Positions 17,770 to 27,084 of a stretch of DNA of 64,000 nucleotides are shown one piece after another. Position 1 is the first letter of the stretch. Every line of letters begins with the position of its first letter. The translations under genes and the position numbers were made by a program. This DNA comes from Limoniibacter endophyticus. Its GTDB lineage: Bacteria; Pseudomonadota; Alphaproteobacteria; Rhizobiales; Rhizobiaceae. The stretch is taken from positions 41,203 through 105,202 of the forward strand of contig NZ_BMZO01000008.1 in assembly GCF_014652835.1 (NCBI RefSeq), written 5' to 3'. The notes beneath the pieces are model-generated. The model searched no databases. It saw only the letters and a list, made by a program, of their open reading frames with translations, and was not told the origin of the DNA.

Positions 17770-18543
17770 ATGAGCGATTTTCCAGCAGATTTTCTCTATT
17801 GCAGCAGGGTAAGAAGGTCACCGAACGTCAATAGCCGGGGCGGGATCAAACCGGACATTCTCCTGATGCACTACACCGGGATGGAAACGGCTGAACTTGC
17901 TGAAGAGCGTCTCTGTCATCCTGCTGCGGAAGTTTCGAGCCACTATCTCGTCTACGAAAACGGTCATGTCGTGCAGATGGTCAGGGAAGAAGAACGTGCA
18001 TGGCATGCCGGTCGAGGTAGTTGGAAGGGCAGCCAGGATGTCAATGCGCGTTCTATCGGTATCGAGATCGCCAACGTGGGATATGTCGAGGGAAAAGGCT
18101 TTGCGCCGTTTCCGGATATACAAATTGCGGCAGTTATACGTCTTTCGAGGGACATAATTGCCCGGAACAATATCCCGCCGGAGCATGTTCTTGGTCATTC
18201 GGACGTAGCGCCAGGTAGAAAAATCGACCCTGGGGATAACTTCCCGTGGGCGCGACTCGCAGCCGAAGGCGTCGGCCATTGGGTGGAGCCGGTGGAGCCA
18301 ACGCTTGCGGATGCGGGGCGCGAGGTGGTTCCCTTTGGTGACGCAGCGGTCGTCCAGACGATGCTGCAAGGCTACGGCTACGGTATTGAATGCACTGGAA
18401 AATTTGACGAACAGACCGAGCGGGTCGTCACTGCGTTCCAGCTCCATTTCCGCCAGAAGAGAGTTGATGGAATAGCCGATGCATCAACCGTAAGGACACT
18501 TGAAGCATTAGCATCAAAATTAACAGTAAATAAACGAATGTAA
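17770..18543 (+). CDS. N-acetylmuramoyl-L-alanine amidase, AmpD/AmiD type
   Basis: The 257-aa amidase_2 protein has zinc ligands visible as the His in LLMHYTGM, the His in LGHSDVAPGRK and the Asp in KIDPGDNFPW. The segments SSHYLVYENGHVVQMV and RSIGIEIAN are also present. A C-terminal peptidoglycan-binding-like segment follows (VVQTMLQGYGYGIECTGKFDEQTERVVTAFQLHFR). Such enzymes cut the bond between MurNAc and L-Ala, or release peptide from anhydro-muropeptides during wall recycling. No signal peptide is seen, which favours a cytosolic AmpD-like recycling role. GGAG spacing favours the ATG at 17770 over the GTG/TTG-type starts upstream. Confidence 0.86.
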   Translation: MSDFPADFLYCSRVRRSPNVNSRGGIKPDILLMHYTGMETAELAEERLCHPAAEVSSHYLVYENGHVVQMVREEERAWHAGRGSWKGSQDVNARSIGIEIANVGYVEGKGFAPFPDIQIAAVIRLSRDIIARNNIPPEHVLGHSDVAPGRKIDPGDNFPWARLAAEGVGHWVEPVEPTLADAGREVVPFGDAAVVQTMLQGYGYGIECTGKFDEQTERVVTAFQLHFRQKRVDGIADASTVRTLEALASKLTVNKRM

Positions 18544-18724
18544 TCTGGGACCGGCGTGTGTCACAGTTTGTAATAATTTGTCATGAAACCCGCCTTCATT
18601 GATGCCCATTTGCCCGCGAAACAAGGCCCCAGACAAGTTCGGGGCGCTCTTCTGACGTGCCTCCGGGAATGGCAACGCAGTCGTGGTGACATAACCGCGT
18701 GAAGTAGAAGAGAAAATAAAAAAT

Positions 18725-19528
18725 ATGAAAAATCTGATGTGTGTAGCGACGGTGCTTGCCGTCGGCGGGATTTCTTTTGCCGCAAACGGTGCGGCGGCAC
18801 AAGATTTCATGAGTAATCGCGAGAAGACTGTCGAAAGGACGACGATCTTCGACGCAATGGCCGCAAGCCGTAAGGCGGCCGCAGAGAAAACCGAAACAGC
18901 CGCGGCCAAAAAACAAGCTGCTCCCGCAAAGAAGACCGCGTCACGCAAGAGCAAATCTTCAGCCCAGAAAAACGTCGCTCAGACCGCCAGGAAGCCGGTG
19001 CAAAAGAAGACGGCATCGCGCTCCTCTAAATCTTCCCAGGTCGCAAAGTCCGAGACCATCACTCGTAAATCCGCCAACGGCTACGCGCTGCCGGGTGTTG
19101 CCGCCAAGAGTGCAGTCGAAAAGCCTCAGCTCAAGAAGTCGGTTGCCAAGGGGCGTACACCCTACAGTGAAATCATCACTCGCTATGCCGGTCAGTACGG
19201 CGTTCCAGTTGGTCTTGCGCATGCCGTCGTTCGCGTCGAGAGCAATTTCAATCCGAAGGCGCGCGGTGCGGCAGGTGAAATCGGCCTGATGCAGATCAAG
19301 CCGGCAACGGCGCGCTCCATCGGGTTCTCTGGCTCCAACAGCGCGCTCTACGAGCCTGAAACCAATATCAAATATGGCATGAAATATCTCGCCATGGCCC
19401 ACAAGCTGGGTGGTGGCACGACTTGCGGCACGATCCTCAAGTACAATGCTGGCCACGGCGCCAAGCGCATGAACCCGGTTTCGGCAAACTATTGCTCGAA
19501 GATCAAGGTTCATCTCGCAAGCTATTGA
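18725..19528 (+). CDS. Lytic transglycosylase with C-terminal SLT domain
   Basis: The 267-aa secreted protein has a signal peptide (VATVLAVGGISFAANGAAAQ). About 100 residues of Lys/Ala/Ser-rich low-complexity sequence follow (EKTETAAAKKQAAPAKKTASRKSK), then an SLT domain in the last 120 residues. The catalytic Glu is in VVRVESNFNPKARG near 178, followed by GEIGLMQIKPATA and the terminal YNAGHGAKRM. The basic linker may hold the enzyme to the acidic wall. Together with the MltB, GH25 and amidase genes it forms a loose set of wall-cutting enzymes just before the dcw cluster. Confidence 0.87.
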   Translation: MKNLMCVATVLAVGGISFAANGAAAQDFMSNREKTVERTTIFDAMAASRKAAAEKTETAAAKKQAAPAKKTASRKSKSSAQKNVAQTARKPVQKKTASRSSKSSQVAKSETITRKSANGYALPGVAAKSAVEKPQLKKSVAKGRTPYSEIITRYAGQYGVPVGLAHAVVRVESNFNPKARGAAGEIGLMQIKPATARSIGFSGSNSALYEPETNIKYGMKYLAMAHKLGGGTTCGTILKYNAGHGAKRMNPVSANYCSKIKVHLASY

Positions 19529-19539
19529 TGGTACCCAAT

Positions 19540-19572
19540 AAAAAAGCGCGGTATCAACACCGCGCTTTTTTA
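19540..19572. terminator. Bidirectional terminator between the SLT gene and rnpB
   Basis: Arms AAAAAAGCGCGGT (19540-19552) and ACCGCGCTTTTTT (19559-19571) enclose a 6-nt loop, with T runs on both strands. Confidence 0.92.
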
Positions 19573-19582
19573 TGAACTCTAA

Positions 19583-20004
19583 AACCAGTCGGCCTGTAAG
19601 CCGGGTTCTGTATGGCCCGGCACGAATGCCGGAACGTGGCGGCCATTCCTCTGGGATACGCCTTGCGACGTACCTCACGCGACCAACCCGGGCAGTCAAG
19701 GACGGAAACATCCCCGGAGCGAACTCCGCGCTGCCCCTATTCGGTCTTGCTCCAGGCGGGGTTTACCGTGCCGTCGCGCGTTGCCGCTGACGCGGTGGGC
19801 TCTTACCCCACCCTTTCACCCTTACCTCGCCAGCGCTTGTGTCAAATCGACAAAAGGGCAGGCGAGGCGGTTTGCTTTCTGTGGCACTTTCCCTGGGGTC
19901 GCCCCCGCCGGCCGTTAGCCGGCACCTTGTTTCCATGGAGCCCGGACTTTCCTCGAATACCGTCTTTCGACATTGGCATCCGCGGCCGCCCGGCCGACTG
20001 GCAG
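19583..20004 (-). ncRNA. rnpB: RNase P RNA
   Basis: This is the catalytic RNA that trims tRNA 5' ends. Read on the minus strand it contains the universal core GAGGAAAGTCCGGGCTCC (about 19932-19954) and, near the 3' end, ACAGAACCCGGCTTACAGGC. The ends form helix P1: CCAGTCGGCC at 20001-19992 pairs perfectly with GGCCGACTGG at 19594-19585. The length of about 420 nt fits alphaproteobacterial type A RNAs. The exact ends are estimated from P1. A terminator lies just beyond the 3' end, and rnpB is transcribed away from the dcw cluster. Confidence 0.95.
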
Positions 20005-20010
20005 GCGCTA

Positions 20011-20042
20011 TAAACGCGCAAGCGTCATAAAAAGCAAACAAA
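20011..20042 (-). promoter_or_regulatory. Candidate rnpB promoter
   Basis: On the minus strand TTGCTT, an 18-nt spacer and TTATAG end about 6 nt before the predicted 5' end of RNase P RNA. The spacing fits a housekeeping promoter, but the -35 match is modest. Confidence 0.4.
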
Positions 20043-20208
20043 AAGCGGCGCCGCGTTGTTCATGAGTCGCTTATTCCCTTCCGGGGCATGAGAATTTTCA
20101 GGTGCTCGAGTGGCATTGGTAACGCTTTGTTAGCCATAAGCGCGCTTTAAATCAGTTTCGACTTAATAGCCCAATTCTCCCCTTCATCGGATGGTTAAAC
20201 CTGGCATT

Positions 20209-20243
20209 CCCATTGACGCCCATAAAGGCCCATGTTATCCCAT
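20209..20243 (-). promoter_or_regulatory. MraZ box over the dcw promoter
   Basis: CCCAT occurs four times at 20209, 20219, 20229 and 20239, each separated by exactly 5 bp. Read on the minus strand this is ATGGG repeated with a 10-bp period, the TGGGN-N5 direct-repeat pattern bound by MraZ. It covers the spacer and -10 of the promoter-like TTGACG/TATCCC pair, so MraZ would repress its own operon. Confidence 0.75.
20213..20241 (+). promoter_or_regulatory. Candidate promoter of the dcw operon
   Basis: TTGACG (20213-20218), a 17-bp spacer and TATCCC (20236-20241) make a housekeeping-type promoter about 180 bp before the mraZ ATG. The -10 is weak, but its overlap with the MraZ repeats supports it. 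Confidence 0.5.
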
Positions 20244-20423
20244 ATGTGTCATCAAGTTTCGGTTTTTGTCTGGGGGCGTTTCACCCCGCCAGTGGTCGCT
20301 CCGGGAGTGGGGCGGACCGTTTCTGTCATGCCCATTTCGGGGCGTTTTCGGGCAGGGGGCATGGCTTGATGGTTTGCGTAATCGAGCAAGGGGACGTGGC
20401 AGCTCGGTCTGCTACAGCAGGCG

Positions 20424-20876
20424 ATGGATCGGTTTTTATCCAGTGCAGTGAACAAGGTGGACGCGAAGGGTCGCGTATCCGTTCCTGCACATTTCCGGTC
20501 GGTCCTCGCCAAACGTGGGTGTGCCGAGATTTACGCTCTGCGGGCACTGGATGTTCCTGCCATGGATGTCGGTGGGCTCGACCTTCTGGATCGCTACGAG
20601 GAACGGATCTCGCAACTCGATCCTTTTCTCCAGGCTGCGGACGACATGTCCTTCTTCATTCACGGCGACGGTGCCTTCCTGAAAATGGATCAGGAGGGGC
20701 GGTTGTTGCTGACCGACTTCATTCGCGAACAGACGGGCATTTCAACAGAAGTCGCTTTCGTCGGTCGCGGGCTATTCTTTCAGATGTGGGAGCCGTCGCA
20801 GCTCAAGGCGCATGCCGACCGGGTGCGCGCGCGACTTCTCAAACTGCGCCAGGCGAGCGCGGAGGTATCTTCATGA
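20424..20876 (+). CDS. mraZ: Transcriptional regulator MraZ
   Basis: MraZ is a ring-shaped DNA-binding protein that represses the dcw operon. The 150-aa sequence has two SpoVT/AbrB-like units, each with its Asp-x-x-Gly-Arg motif: [14 protein letters not shown] near 12-25 and [14 protein letters not shown] near 92-105. A later [12 protein letters not shown] segment is also conserved. Its stop overlaps the rsmH start by ATGA. Its own predicted binding repeats lie about 200 bp upstream. The length is typical of the family. Confidence 0.95.
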   Translation: MDRFLSSAVNKVDAKGRVSVPAHFRSVLAKRGCAEIYALRALDVPAMDVGGLDLLDRYEERISQLDPFLQAADDMSFFIHGDGAFLKMDQEGRLLLTDFIREQTGISTEVAFVGRGLFFQMWEPSQLKAHADRVRARLLKLRQASAEVSS

Positions 20877-21871
20877 GCGATCCGGAAAACGGGGTCCCGC
20901 ATATTCCGGTCATGCTTGAGGAGGTTCTGACGGCGCTTGATGCCGGCGAAGCAAAAACCATCGTCGACGGTACCTTTGGTGCCGGTGGTTATACGCGTGC
21001 AATCCTGGCGCGAGGCGCCTCCGTCATTGCCATTGATCGCGATCCGGATGCGATCGCCAACGGAGCGGCATTGGCGGCGGCCTCGGAAGGTCGCCTGGGC
21101 CTTGTGCACGCGCCTTTTTCGGAGATGGATTCCCATGCTGAAGGCGTCGATGGCGTGGTGCTCGACATTGGCGTCTCCTCCATGCAACTCGATCAAGCCG
21201 AGCGCGGCTTCTCCTTCCGCTTCGACGGTCCCCTGGACATGCGTATGGCGCAGGCGGGGCTCTCTGCTGCCGATGTCGTCAACCGCTACAAGTGGGAAGA
21301 CCTGGCGCGTATTTTCGGACTGCTTGGCGAAGAGCGGCACGCCGGGCGTATTGCCCGGATGATCGAGAAACGCCGCGCCGATCGTCCGTTCGAGCGCACC
21401 GCCGACCTTGCCAGCGCCATCGAGCTTTATGTCGGACGAAAGCCCGGCGACAAGATTCACCCCGCAACGCGCGTCTTTCAGGCGCTGCGCATCTATGTCA
21501 ACGACGAGCTTGGTGAACTGGCGCGTGCGCTGCTTGCCGCCGAGCGCATCTTGAAGCCGGGCGGTCGTCTCGTCGTCGTCACCTTCCACTCGCTGGAGGA
21601 TCGTCTCGTCAAGCGTTTCCTGGCGGATCGCGGGGGGAAGTCCAACACCGGTTCGCGTCATCTGCCTCAGGTTGCCGAGGTTCAGCCGCAGTTCGAGAAG
21701 GTGTCGCGCGCCATTGCGGCAACGGATGCCGAAATCGCTATCAATCCCCGGTCACGCTCGGCCAAGCTGCGCAGCGCTGTTCGCACCGCCGCAGCCGCAC
21801 CGGCACGGGAAGATTATTCTGTATTCGGCCTGCCGGACCTCTCCAAGGTCGGCCAGACAAAAGGAAGGTGA
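20873..21871 (+). CDS. rsmH: 16S rRNA (cytosine-1402-N4)-methyltransferase RsmH
   Basis: RsmH (MraW) methylates C1402 in the ribosomal P site. The 332-aa product has [10 protein letters not shown] near the start, the SAM motif [15 protein letters not shown] and [44 protein letters not shown] and [15 protein letters not shown] follow. The ATG at 20873 overlaps the mraZ stop. The frame is open much further upstream, but that stretch overlaps mraZ and is not coding. Confidence 0.95.
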   Translation: MSDPENGVPHIPVMLEEVLTALDAGEAKTIVDGTFGAGGYTRAILARGASVIAIDRDPDAIANGAALAAASEGRLGLVHAPFSEMDSHAEGVDGVVLDIGVSSMQLDQAERGFSFRFDGPLDMRMAQAGLSAADVVNRYKWEDLARIFGLLGEERHAGRIARMIEKRRADRPFERTADLASAIELYVGRKPGDKIHPATRVFQALRIYVNDELGELARALLAAERILKPGGRLVVVTFHSLEDRLVKRFLADRGGKSNTGSRHLPQVAEVQPQFEKVSRAIAATDAEIAINPRSRSAKLRSAVRTAAAAPAREDYSVFGLPDLSKVGQTKGR

Positions 21872-21874
21872 GCC

Positions 21875-22264
21875 ATGCTTTTTCGCACAAGTGACATCGT
21901 GCTGATTTGCGCCATGGTTGGTGCTGCCGCCTTCACCTATCAGGTTAAGCATCAGGCCGAAGACGAGATCGGTAAGATACGAAAGCTGGAAACGCAGATC
22001 AGCCTGGAGCGCGATTCCATCGATGTTCTCAAGGCTGATTGGAGTGTTCTGACGCAGCCGTCGCGCCTTCAGCGCCTCGCCGGAGTCTACGAAAATCAGC
22101 TCAACCTGAAGCCGAGCGATCCGCAGCAGTTCGGCAATATTAGCGATCTACCAGAGCGCCCACTGCGTATCGAGGACGTGTTGCAGCAGGATCTCGAGCT
22201 TCTGGCTGAAGGCGAGCAATTGCCTGCGCAGGACAACATTCACACGGGAGCAATTTCGCAATGA
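21875..22264 (+). CDS. ftsL: Cell division protein FtsL
   Basis: FtsL is a small bitopic division protein that joins FtsB and FtsQ and activates the FtsWI wall synthase. The 129-aa product has a short N terminus, one membrane helix (IVLICAMVGAAAFTYQV, about 8-25) and a periplasmic coiled coil (QAEDEIGKIRKLETQISLERDSIDVLKADW) that ends in QPSRLQRLA. It sits in the invariant slot between rsmH and ftsI, 3 bp after rsmH, and its stop overlaps the ftsI start by ATGA. Confidence 0.9.
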   Translation: MLFRTSDIVLICAMVGAAAFTYQVKHQAEDEIGKIRKLETQISLERDSIDVLKADWSVLTQPSRLQRLAGVYENQLNLKPSDPQQFGNISDLPERPLRIEDVLQQDLELLAEGEQLPAQDNIHTGAISQ

Positions 22265-23973
22265 TTGGACGCTGGCGCAAACGACTTTCAGGCGAAAGCG
22301 AAAAGCCCCTTCCGATCCAGATGGAATCGCAGGGCAAGATGTTTCGCGGCAGTGCCCGCAACCGTATTCTGATCACCATGGGGGTGTTCTTTGCCTTCTA
22401 CGCCGTGATCGGCGTTCGTCTCGTGCAGTTTGGTTTGGAAGAGCCACCTGCGAGTGGTGCTCCTGCGTCGCGCGTTACCGCCTCGCGTCCCGACATTGTG
22501 GATCGGAACGGTGAGGTGCTGGCGACCGATATCAAGACCTTCTCGCTCTTTGGTGAGCCGCGTCGAATCGTTGATGCCGACGAAGCCATTGAAAAGCTGA
22601 TGACCGTTCTGCCGGATTTGAACTATGAACAGACCTATCGTCGCCTGAAGAGCGGTACGGGCTTCGTCTGGTTGCGCCGTCAGCTTTCACCGCGCCAGCA
22701 GGCCGAAATCATGGCGCTCGGTATTCCGGGCATAGGTTTCCGTACAGAAAAGAAGCGCTTTTATCCAGGTAGCTCCACCGCCTCGCACGTCCTTGGTCTC
22801 GTTAATATCGACAACAAGGGCATTTCGGGCATGGAGAAATATATAGACGCCCAAGGCCTTGCGGATTTGCAGGAAAGTGGTCTTGCCCTGCCGGAGAACC
22901 TTGAGCCCTTCAAACTCTCCATGGATTTGCGCGTCCAGCATATCGTGCATGACGAGCTCCTTCAGGCGATGCAGCGCTACAAGGCCAAGGCTGCGGGCGG
23001 CGTCGTTCTCAATGCAAAGACGGGCGAAGTGGTCGCTATGGCGTCGGTGCCTGATTACGATCCGAACAACCCGGTCAACGCGCTCGAAAAAGATCGCATG
23101 AACCGCGTGTCGGCGGGTCTTTTTGAAATGGGGTCGACATTCAAATCCTTTACGCTCGCCATGGCGCTTGATTCCGGTCTGGTGAAGTTGACCGATACGT
23201 TCGACGCCACGCGTCCTATCCGTATTGGTCGTCACACAATCCGGGATTTCCATGGCAAGCATCGCGTGCTGACCGTGCCGGAGGTGTTTCTCTACTCCTC
23301 GAATATCGGCACCGGCAAAATGGCCGAGGTGGTCGGCATCCAGGGGCATCGGGATTATCTGACCAAGATGGGCCTGCTTTCCCGTATGCAGACGGAATTG
23401 CCGGAAGTCGCGACGCCGACTCAGCCGAAAGTCTGGAAGCAGATTCATTCGCTCACTATCTCGTTCGGTCACGGCATCTCAACAACGCCACTCCAGACGG
23501 CTGTCGCAGCGGCGGCTGTCATCAATGGCGGAAAGCTGATCCACCCAACTTTCCTGCCACGCACTGAAGAACAGGCAAATTATGATGCCGTTCAGGTCAT
23601 GTCGGAGAAGACCAGTCGCGAAATGCGCTATCTTTTCCGAGTTAACGTCCTGAAAGGTTCGGGCCGTCGCGCGGAAGTTCCCGGCTACTATGTCGGCGGC
23701 AAAACAGGGACGGCCGAAAAGGTAGTCAATGGTCGTTATTCCAACGATAAGAAGTTCAATAATTTCATTGCTGCCTTCCCGATCAACGATCCGGAATATG
23801 TCGTCCTGGCCTTCGTTGACGAGCCGGAGCCGGCGGAGGGGCAGCATAGCGCAACCGCTGGTCTGAATTCAGCGGTCATGGCGGGCAATATCATTCGCCG
23901 TTCGGCCCCGCTTCTTGGCGTGAAGCCCGATTTCGGTCATGACATTGAGCCATTGTTGGTCGCTTATCAGTGA
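22261..23973 (+). CDS. ftsI: Septal peptidoglycan transpeptidase FtsI (PBP3)
   Basis: FtsI cross-links septal peptidoglycan and is a class B penicillin-binding protein paired with FtsW. The 570-aa sequence has a short basic cytosolic end, a membrane helix (ILITMGVFFAFYAVIGVRLVQF), a dimerisation domain starting at RPDIVDRNGEVLATD, and a transpeptidase domain. The active motifs are the catalytic Ser in GSTFKSFT (SxxK, near 297), SSN in YSSNIGTG and KTGTAEK near 482. The following murE gene starts 56 bp on. Confidence 0.95.
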   Translation: MIGRWRKRLSGESEKPLPIQMESQGKMFRGSARNRILITMGVFFAFYAVIGVRLVQFGLEEPPASGAPASRVTASRPDIVDRNGEVLATDIKTFSLFGEPRRIVDADEAIEKLMTVLPDLNYEQTYRRLKSGTGFVWLRRQLSPRQQAEIMALGIPGIGFRTEKKRFYPGSSTASHVLGLVNIDNKGISGMEKYIDAQGLADLQESGLALPENLEPFKLSMDLRVQHIVHDELLQAMQRYKAKAAGGVVLNAKTGEVVAMASVPDYDPNNPVNALEKDRMNRVSAGLFEMGSTFKSFTLAMALDSGLVKLTDTFDATRPIRIGRHTIRDFHGKHRVLTVPEVFLYSSNIGTGKMAEVVGIQGHRDYLTKMGLLSRMQTELPEVATPTQPKVWKQIHSLTISFGHGISTTPLQTAVAAAAVINGGKLIHPTFLPRTEEQANYDAVQVMSEKTSREMRYLFRVNVLKGSGRRAEVPGYYVGGKTGTAEKVVNGRYSNDKKFNNFIAAFPINDPEYVVLAFVDEPEPAEGQHSATAGLNSAVMAGNIIRRSAPLLGVKPDFGHDIEPLLVAYQ

Positions 23974-24029
23974 TTCGTGACCCGGTGCGGCCCCGCGCCG
24001 GGTTCATTTGAGACGAAGTGTGGGACGGA

Positions 24030-25478
24030 ATGAAACTCGAAAACCTTGCCTCTGCGCTTCCTGTTTTGCGGCCGGATCTCGCCGATCTGGCCGTTCGCGC
24101 AATCAGCGCGGATTCCAGGACCGTGACGCCGGGCGCATTGTTCTTCGCCCTTTCAGGCTCGAAGACCGACGGCACCAGATTTGCGCAGGACGCGGCGACC
24201 AAGGGCGCTGTAGCTGTCGTCTCCAACCTCGCCGACCTAGCCATCGACGTTCCACATATCCATTCGGACGATCCGCGTCGCGCATTGGCGCTTGCTGCGG
24301 CTGCCTTCTACGGCAAGCAGCCCGAAACCATGGTCGCTGTCACCGGCACCAGCGGTAAAACCTCTGTTGCTGCCTTCACACGTCAGATCTGGTCCTACGC
24401 CGGCAAGCAGGCGGCGAGCATCGGCACGACCGGCGTTACTGCGCCCGGCCGCGAGGATTACGGTTCGCTGACTACTCCCGATCCCGTCACGTTGCACCGC
24501 ATCCTTGCGGAACTGGCTGAAACCGGCGTTACCCATGCGGCAATGGAAGCTTCTTCGCACGGCCTCGATCAGCGTCGTCTCGACGGCGTGAAACTTGCAG
24601 CTGCCGGTTTCACCAATCTCGGTCGCGATCACATGGATTATCATCCCACTGTCGAGGATTATCACGCAGCGAAAATGCGGCTGTTCGATGCGCTGCTCGA
24701 AGCGGGCAAGCCCGCCATCATCTTTGCCGATGATCCGTGGTCCCAGGCCACGATCAATGCCGCGCAGGCCGCTGGCCTCGACGTGCTCACGGTTGGTCGC
24801 AAGGGCGATTTCATCACTCTGAAGCGCGTGGAGCATGAACGCCATCATCAGCGCATCGAGATTGCCATCGAGGGCAGGATTTACGAGATCGATCTGCCGC
24901 TCGCCGGTGATTTTCAAGTGTTCAACGCGCTCGTCGCAGCCGGTCTGGCTATCGCCACCGGCACAGAGGCAGGCATTGCGTCGGCCGCGCTCGAAAAACT
25001 CAGAGGCGCGTCGGGGCGCCTTGAGTTGATCGGAACGACCAAGGCTGGTGCGCCGATCTATGTCGACTACGCACATAAGCCGGAAGCGCTAGAAAACGTA
25101 CTTTCATCGGTGCGCCCGTTCACTACAGGCCGTGTCGTCGTCGTCTTCGGTTGCGGTGGCGACCGCGATAAGGGAAAACGGCCGATCATGGGTGAAATCG
25201 CGTCACGCCTGGCCGACACCATTATCGTCACTGATGATAATCCGCGTTCGGAAGTGCCGGCCACCATCCGCGAGGAAATCATGGCGGCGGCGCCCGGTGC
25301 GATCGAAATTGGTGATCGGCACGAAGCAATTCGCCACGCGATTTCCCTGCTGCAAGCGGGGGATACGCTAGTCGTTGCAGGCAAGGGACATGAGGAAGGC
25401 CAGACGGTGGGCGAGGTGACCTTGCCTTTCTCCGATCATGAAGAGGTGCGCAAAGCGCTTTTGGAGACTGGCATATGA
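24030..25478 (+). CDS. murE: UDP-MurNAc-tripeptide synthetase MurE, meso-diaminopimelate type
   Basis: MurE adds the third amino acid to UDP-MurNAc-L-Ala-D-Glu. The 482-aa Mur ligase has the ATP loop [13 protein letters not shown] near 107, [15 protein letters not shown] near 345 and [14 protein letters not shown] near 375. The motif DNPR (VTDDNPRSE, near 405) marks meso-diaminopimelate as the substrate rather than lysine. GGGACGGA before the ATG at 24030 supports this start over a GTG four codons earlier. Its stop overlaps murF by ATGA. Confidence 0.95.
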   Translation: MKLENLASALPVLRPDLADLAVRAISADSRTVTPGALFFALSGSKTDGTRFAQDAATKGAVAVVSNLADLAIDVPHIHSDDPRRALALAAAAFYGKQPETMVAVTGTSGKTSVAAFTRQIWSYAGKQAASIGTTGVTAPGREDYGSLTTPDPVTLHRILAELAETGVTHAAMEASSHGLDQRRLDGVKLAAAGFTNLGRDHMDYHPTVEDYHAAKMRLFDALLEAGKPAIIFADDPWSQATINAAQAAGLDVLTVGRKGDFITLKRVEHERHHQRIEIAIEGRIYEIDLPLAGDFQVFNALVAAGLAIATGTEAGIASAALEKLRGASGRLELIGTTKAGAPIYVDYAHKPEALENVLSSVRPFTTGRVVVVFGCGGDRDKGKRPIMGEIASRLADTIIVTDDNPRSEVPATIREEIMAAAPGAIEIGDRHEAIRHAISLLQAGDTLVVAGKGHEEGQTVGEVTLPFSDHEEVRKALLETGI

Positions 25479-26896
25479 GTATTTCGTGGAATTCAGATGC
25501 GTTTGTGGAGATTATGGGAGGTCGTCCCTTCGGCAATCTCCCCTCCACGATCACCGGTGTTTCCATCGACACCCGCACGCTGCAAAAGGGCGAAGCCTTC
25601 TTTGCTATCAAGGGCGATCGCTTCGATGGCCATAATTTTGCGACTGCCGCTATCGGGGCGGGTGCAGGCGTCATGGTCATTGCAGAGCACAAGCTGCCCG
25701 CATTGGGCCGCTTCAATATTCCGATGATCGTTGTGCCGGACGTGCTTGTTGCGCTCGAGAAAGTGGCAGCCGCAGCCCGTATCCGCAGCCGCGCCAAGGT
25801 CATCGCCATCACGGGATCGGCTGGCAAGACCAGTACAAAAGAGGCACTGCGCCATGTGCTGTCCGAATTCGGGACCGTGCACGCGGCGGACAAATCGTTC
25901 AATAATCACTGGGGCGTGCCGCTGACGCTTGCGCGTCTTCCCGACGATGCCGATTTCGCCATTGTCGAGATCGGCATGAACCATCCCGGCGAAATTCGCC
26001 CGCTGGTCAAGCTCGCCCAACCGCATATTGCCGTCATTACGCTGATTGCTGCCGCCCATCTGGGTCACTTTTCCGGTCTGGACGAGATTGCGCGCGCGAA
26101 GGCTGAAATCTTCGAGGGTATCGTGCCGGGCGGTTATGCACTGCTTAACCGCGACGATCAGCGCTGGAAGCTGCTCGATGAGCTGGCGACCGAAGCACGC
26201 GTGCGTCACGTGCTGGGCTTTGGTGAGAATGCCCGTGCGCATGTGCGGCTCACGGACTGCCGCCTGGGTTCGGAACATTCCGATATTCGCGTCGCTCTTG
26301 ATGGCAAGGAGATTGATGCGCGCGTTGGAGCCCCCGGACGCCACGTGGTACAGAATATGCTCGCCGTCCTTGGGTGCGCTCAGCTTTTGAGTCTCGATAT
26401 AGAAAAGGCTGCAAATGCGCTCGGTAATCTGCGACCCGAAGAGGGACGAGGGCGGCGCCACCGCCTTCGGATCGACGGCGAAATCGCCACGTTGATCGAT
26501 GAAAGCTATAATGCCAACCCCGCCTCGATGCGAGCCGCGCTTGATGTGCTGCGCACCGCGACAGTGGGGGAAGGTGGACGACGTATCGCAGTGCTTGGCG
26601 ACATGCTGGAACTTGGCAGTCATGCGCCGAAATTGCATGCGGGACTTGCGGAATTCATCATCGACAAGGGTATTGATCTCGTGCTTCTGGCAGGCGACGA
26701 AATGACCGCGCTTGCCGATGTTTTGACGGACAAGATCGCCGTTGAGTATCGCCCTGATGCGAACGCACTCGAACCGGTCCTGCTTGATACCGTTCGCGGC
26801 GGTGATGCCGTGATGATCAAATCCTCGAAGAGCAGCGGTTTTTCCAAGCTCGTCGAAACGCTTGTCAATCGCTACGGGCACAAGACGCCCGCCTAG
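25475..26896 (+). CDS. murF: UDP-MurNAc-pentapeptide synthetase MurF
   Basis: MurF adds D-Ala-D-Ala to the muropeptide precursor. The 473-aa product has [20 protein letters not shown] near the N terminus, the ATP loop [30 protein letters not shown], and a Mur C-terminal domain starting with [16 protein letters not shown]. It ends with [11 protein letters not shown]-like [17 protein letters not shown]. It is coupled to murE, and a 188-bp gap separates it from mraY. Confidence 0.95.
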   Translation: MSISWNSDAFVEIMGGRPFGNLPSTITGVSIDTRTLQKGEAFFAIKGDRFDGHNFATAAIGAGAGVMVIAEHKLPALGRFNIPMIVVPDVLVALEKVAAAARIRSRAKVIAITGSAGKTSTKEALRHVLSEFGTVHAADKSFNNHWGVPLTLARLPDDADFAIVEIGMNHPGEIRPLVKLAQPHIAVITLIAAAHLGHFSGLDEIARAKAEIFEGIVPGGYALLNRDDQRWKLLDELATEARVRHVLGFGENARAHVRLTDCRLGSEHSDIRVALDGKEIDARVGAPGRHVVQNMLAVLGCAQLLSLDIEKAANALGNLRPEEGRGRRHRLRIDGEIATLIDESYNANPASMRAALDVLRTATVGEGGRRIAVLGDMLELGSHAPKLHAGLAEFIIDKGIDLVLLAGDEMTALADVLTDKIAVEYRPDANALEPVLLDTVRGGDAVMIKSSKSSGFSKLVETLVNRYGHKTPA

Positions 26897-27084
26897 CGAA
26901 ACGAGCTTGACATTTGCATACCGTTTGGCACGAGGCAGACCGCCAAATGCCAGATAAGAAGGCCCATGGAAACATAAATGCGGGTGGCTCTTCCCAACAG
27001 TTGCTTGAAGCTCCGCGTCGGAGATGCAGGTGCCGGAATTGACACCGGAAGTAACCGGCCATGGAAGGCCCGGGGGAATAATAG

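Noticed and set aside
20213-20872. Upstream extension of the rsmH frame (and the similar one of ettA from 5722)
   Set aside because: Both extensions overlap real genes in other frames or on the other strand, and the family N termini begin at the chosen starts.
25493-26881. 462-codon open frame on the minus strand across murF
   Set aside because: It is a mirror frame of a certain Mur ligase gene, with no recognisable domains or ribosome site.
26905-26935. TTGACA at about 26908 as an mraY promoter
   Set aside because: No acceptable -10 hexamer lies 16-18 bp downstream.
26947-27042. 31-codon frame between murF and mraY
   Set aside because: The start lacks a good ribosome site and the sequence ends in an Arg/Cys-rich tail that looks random.
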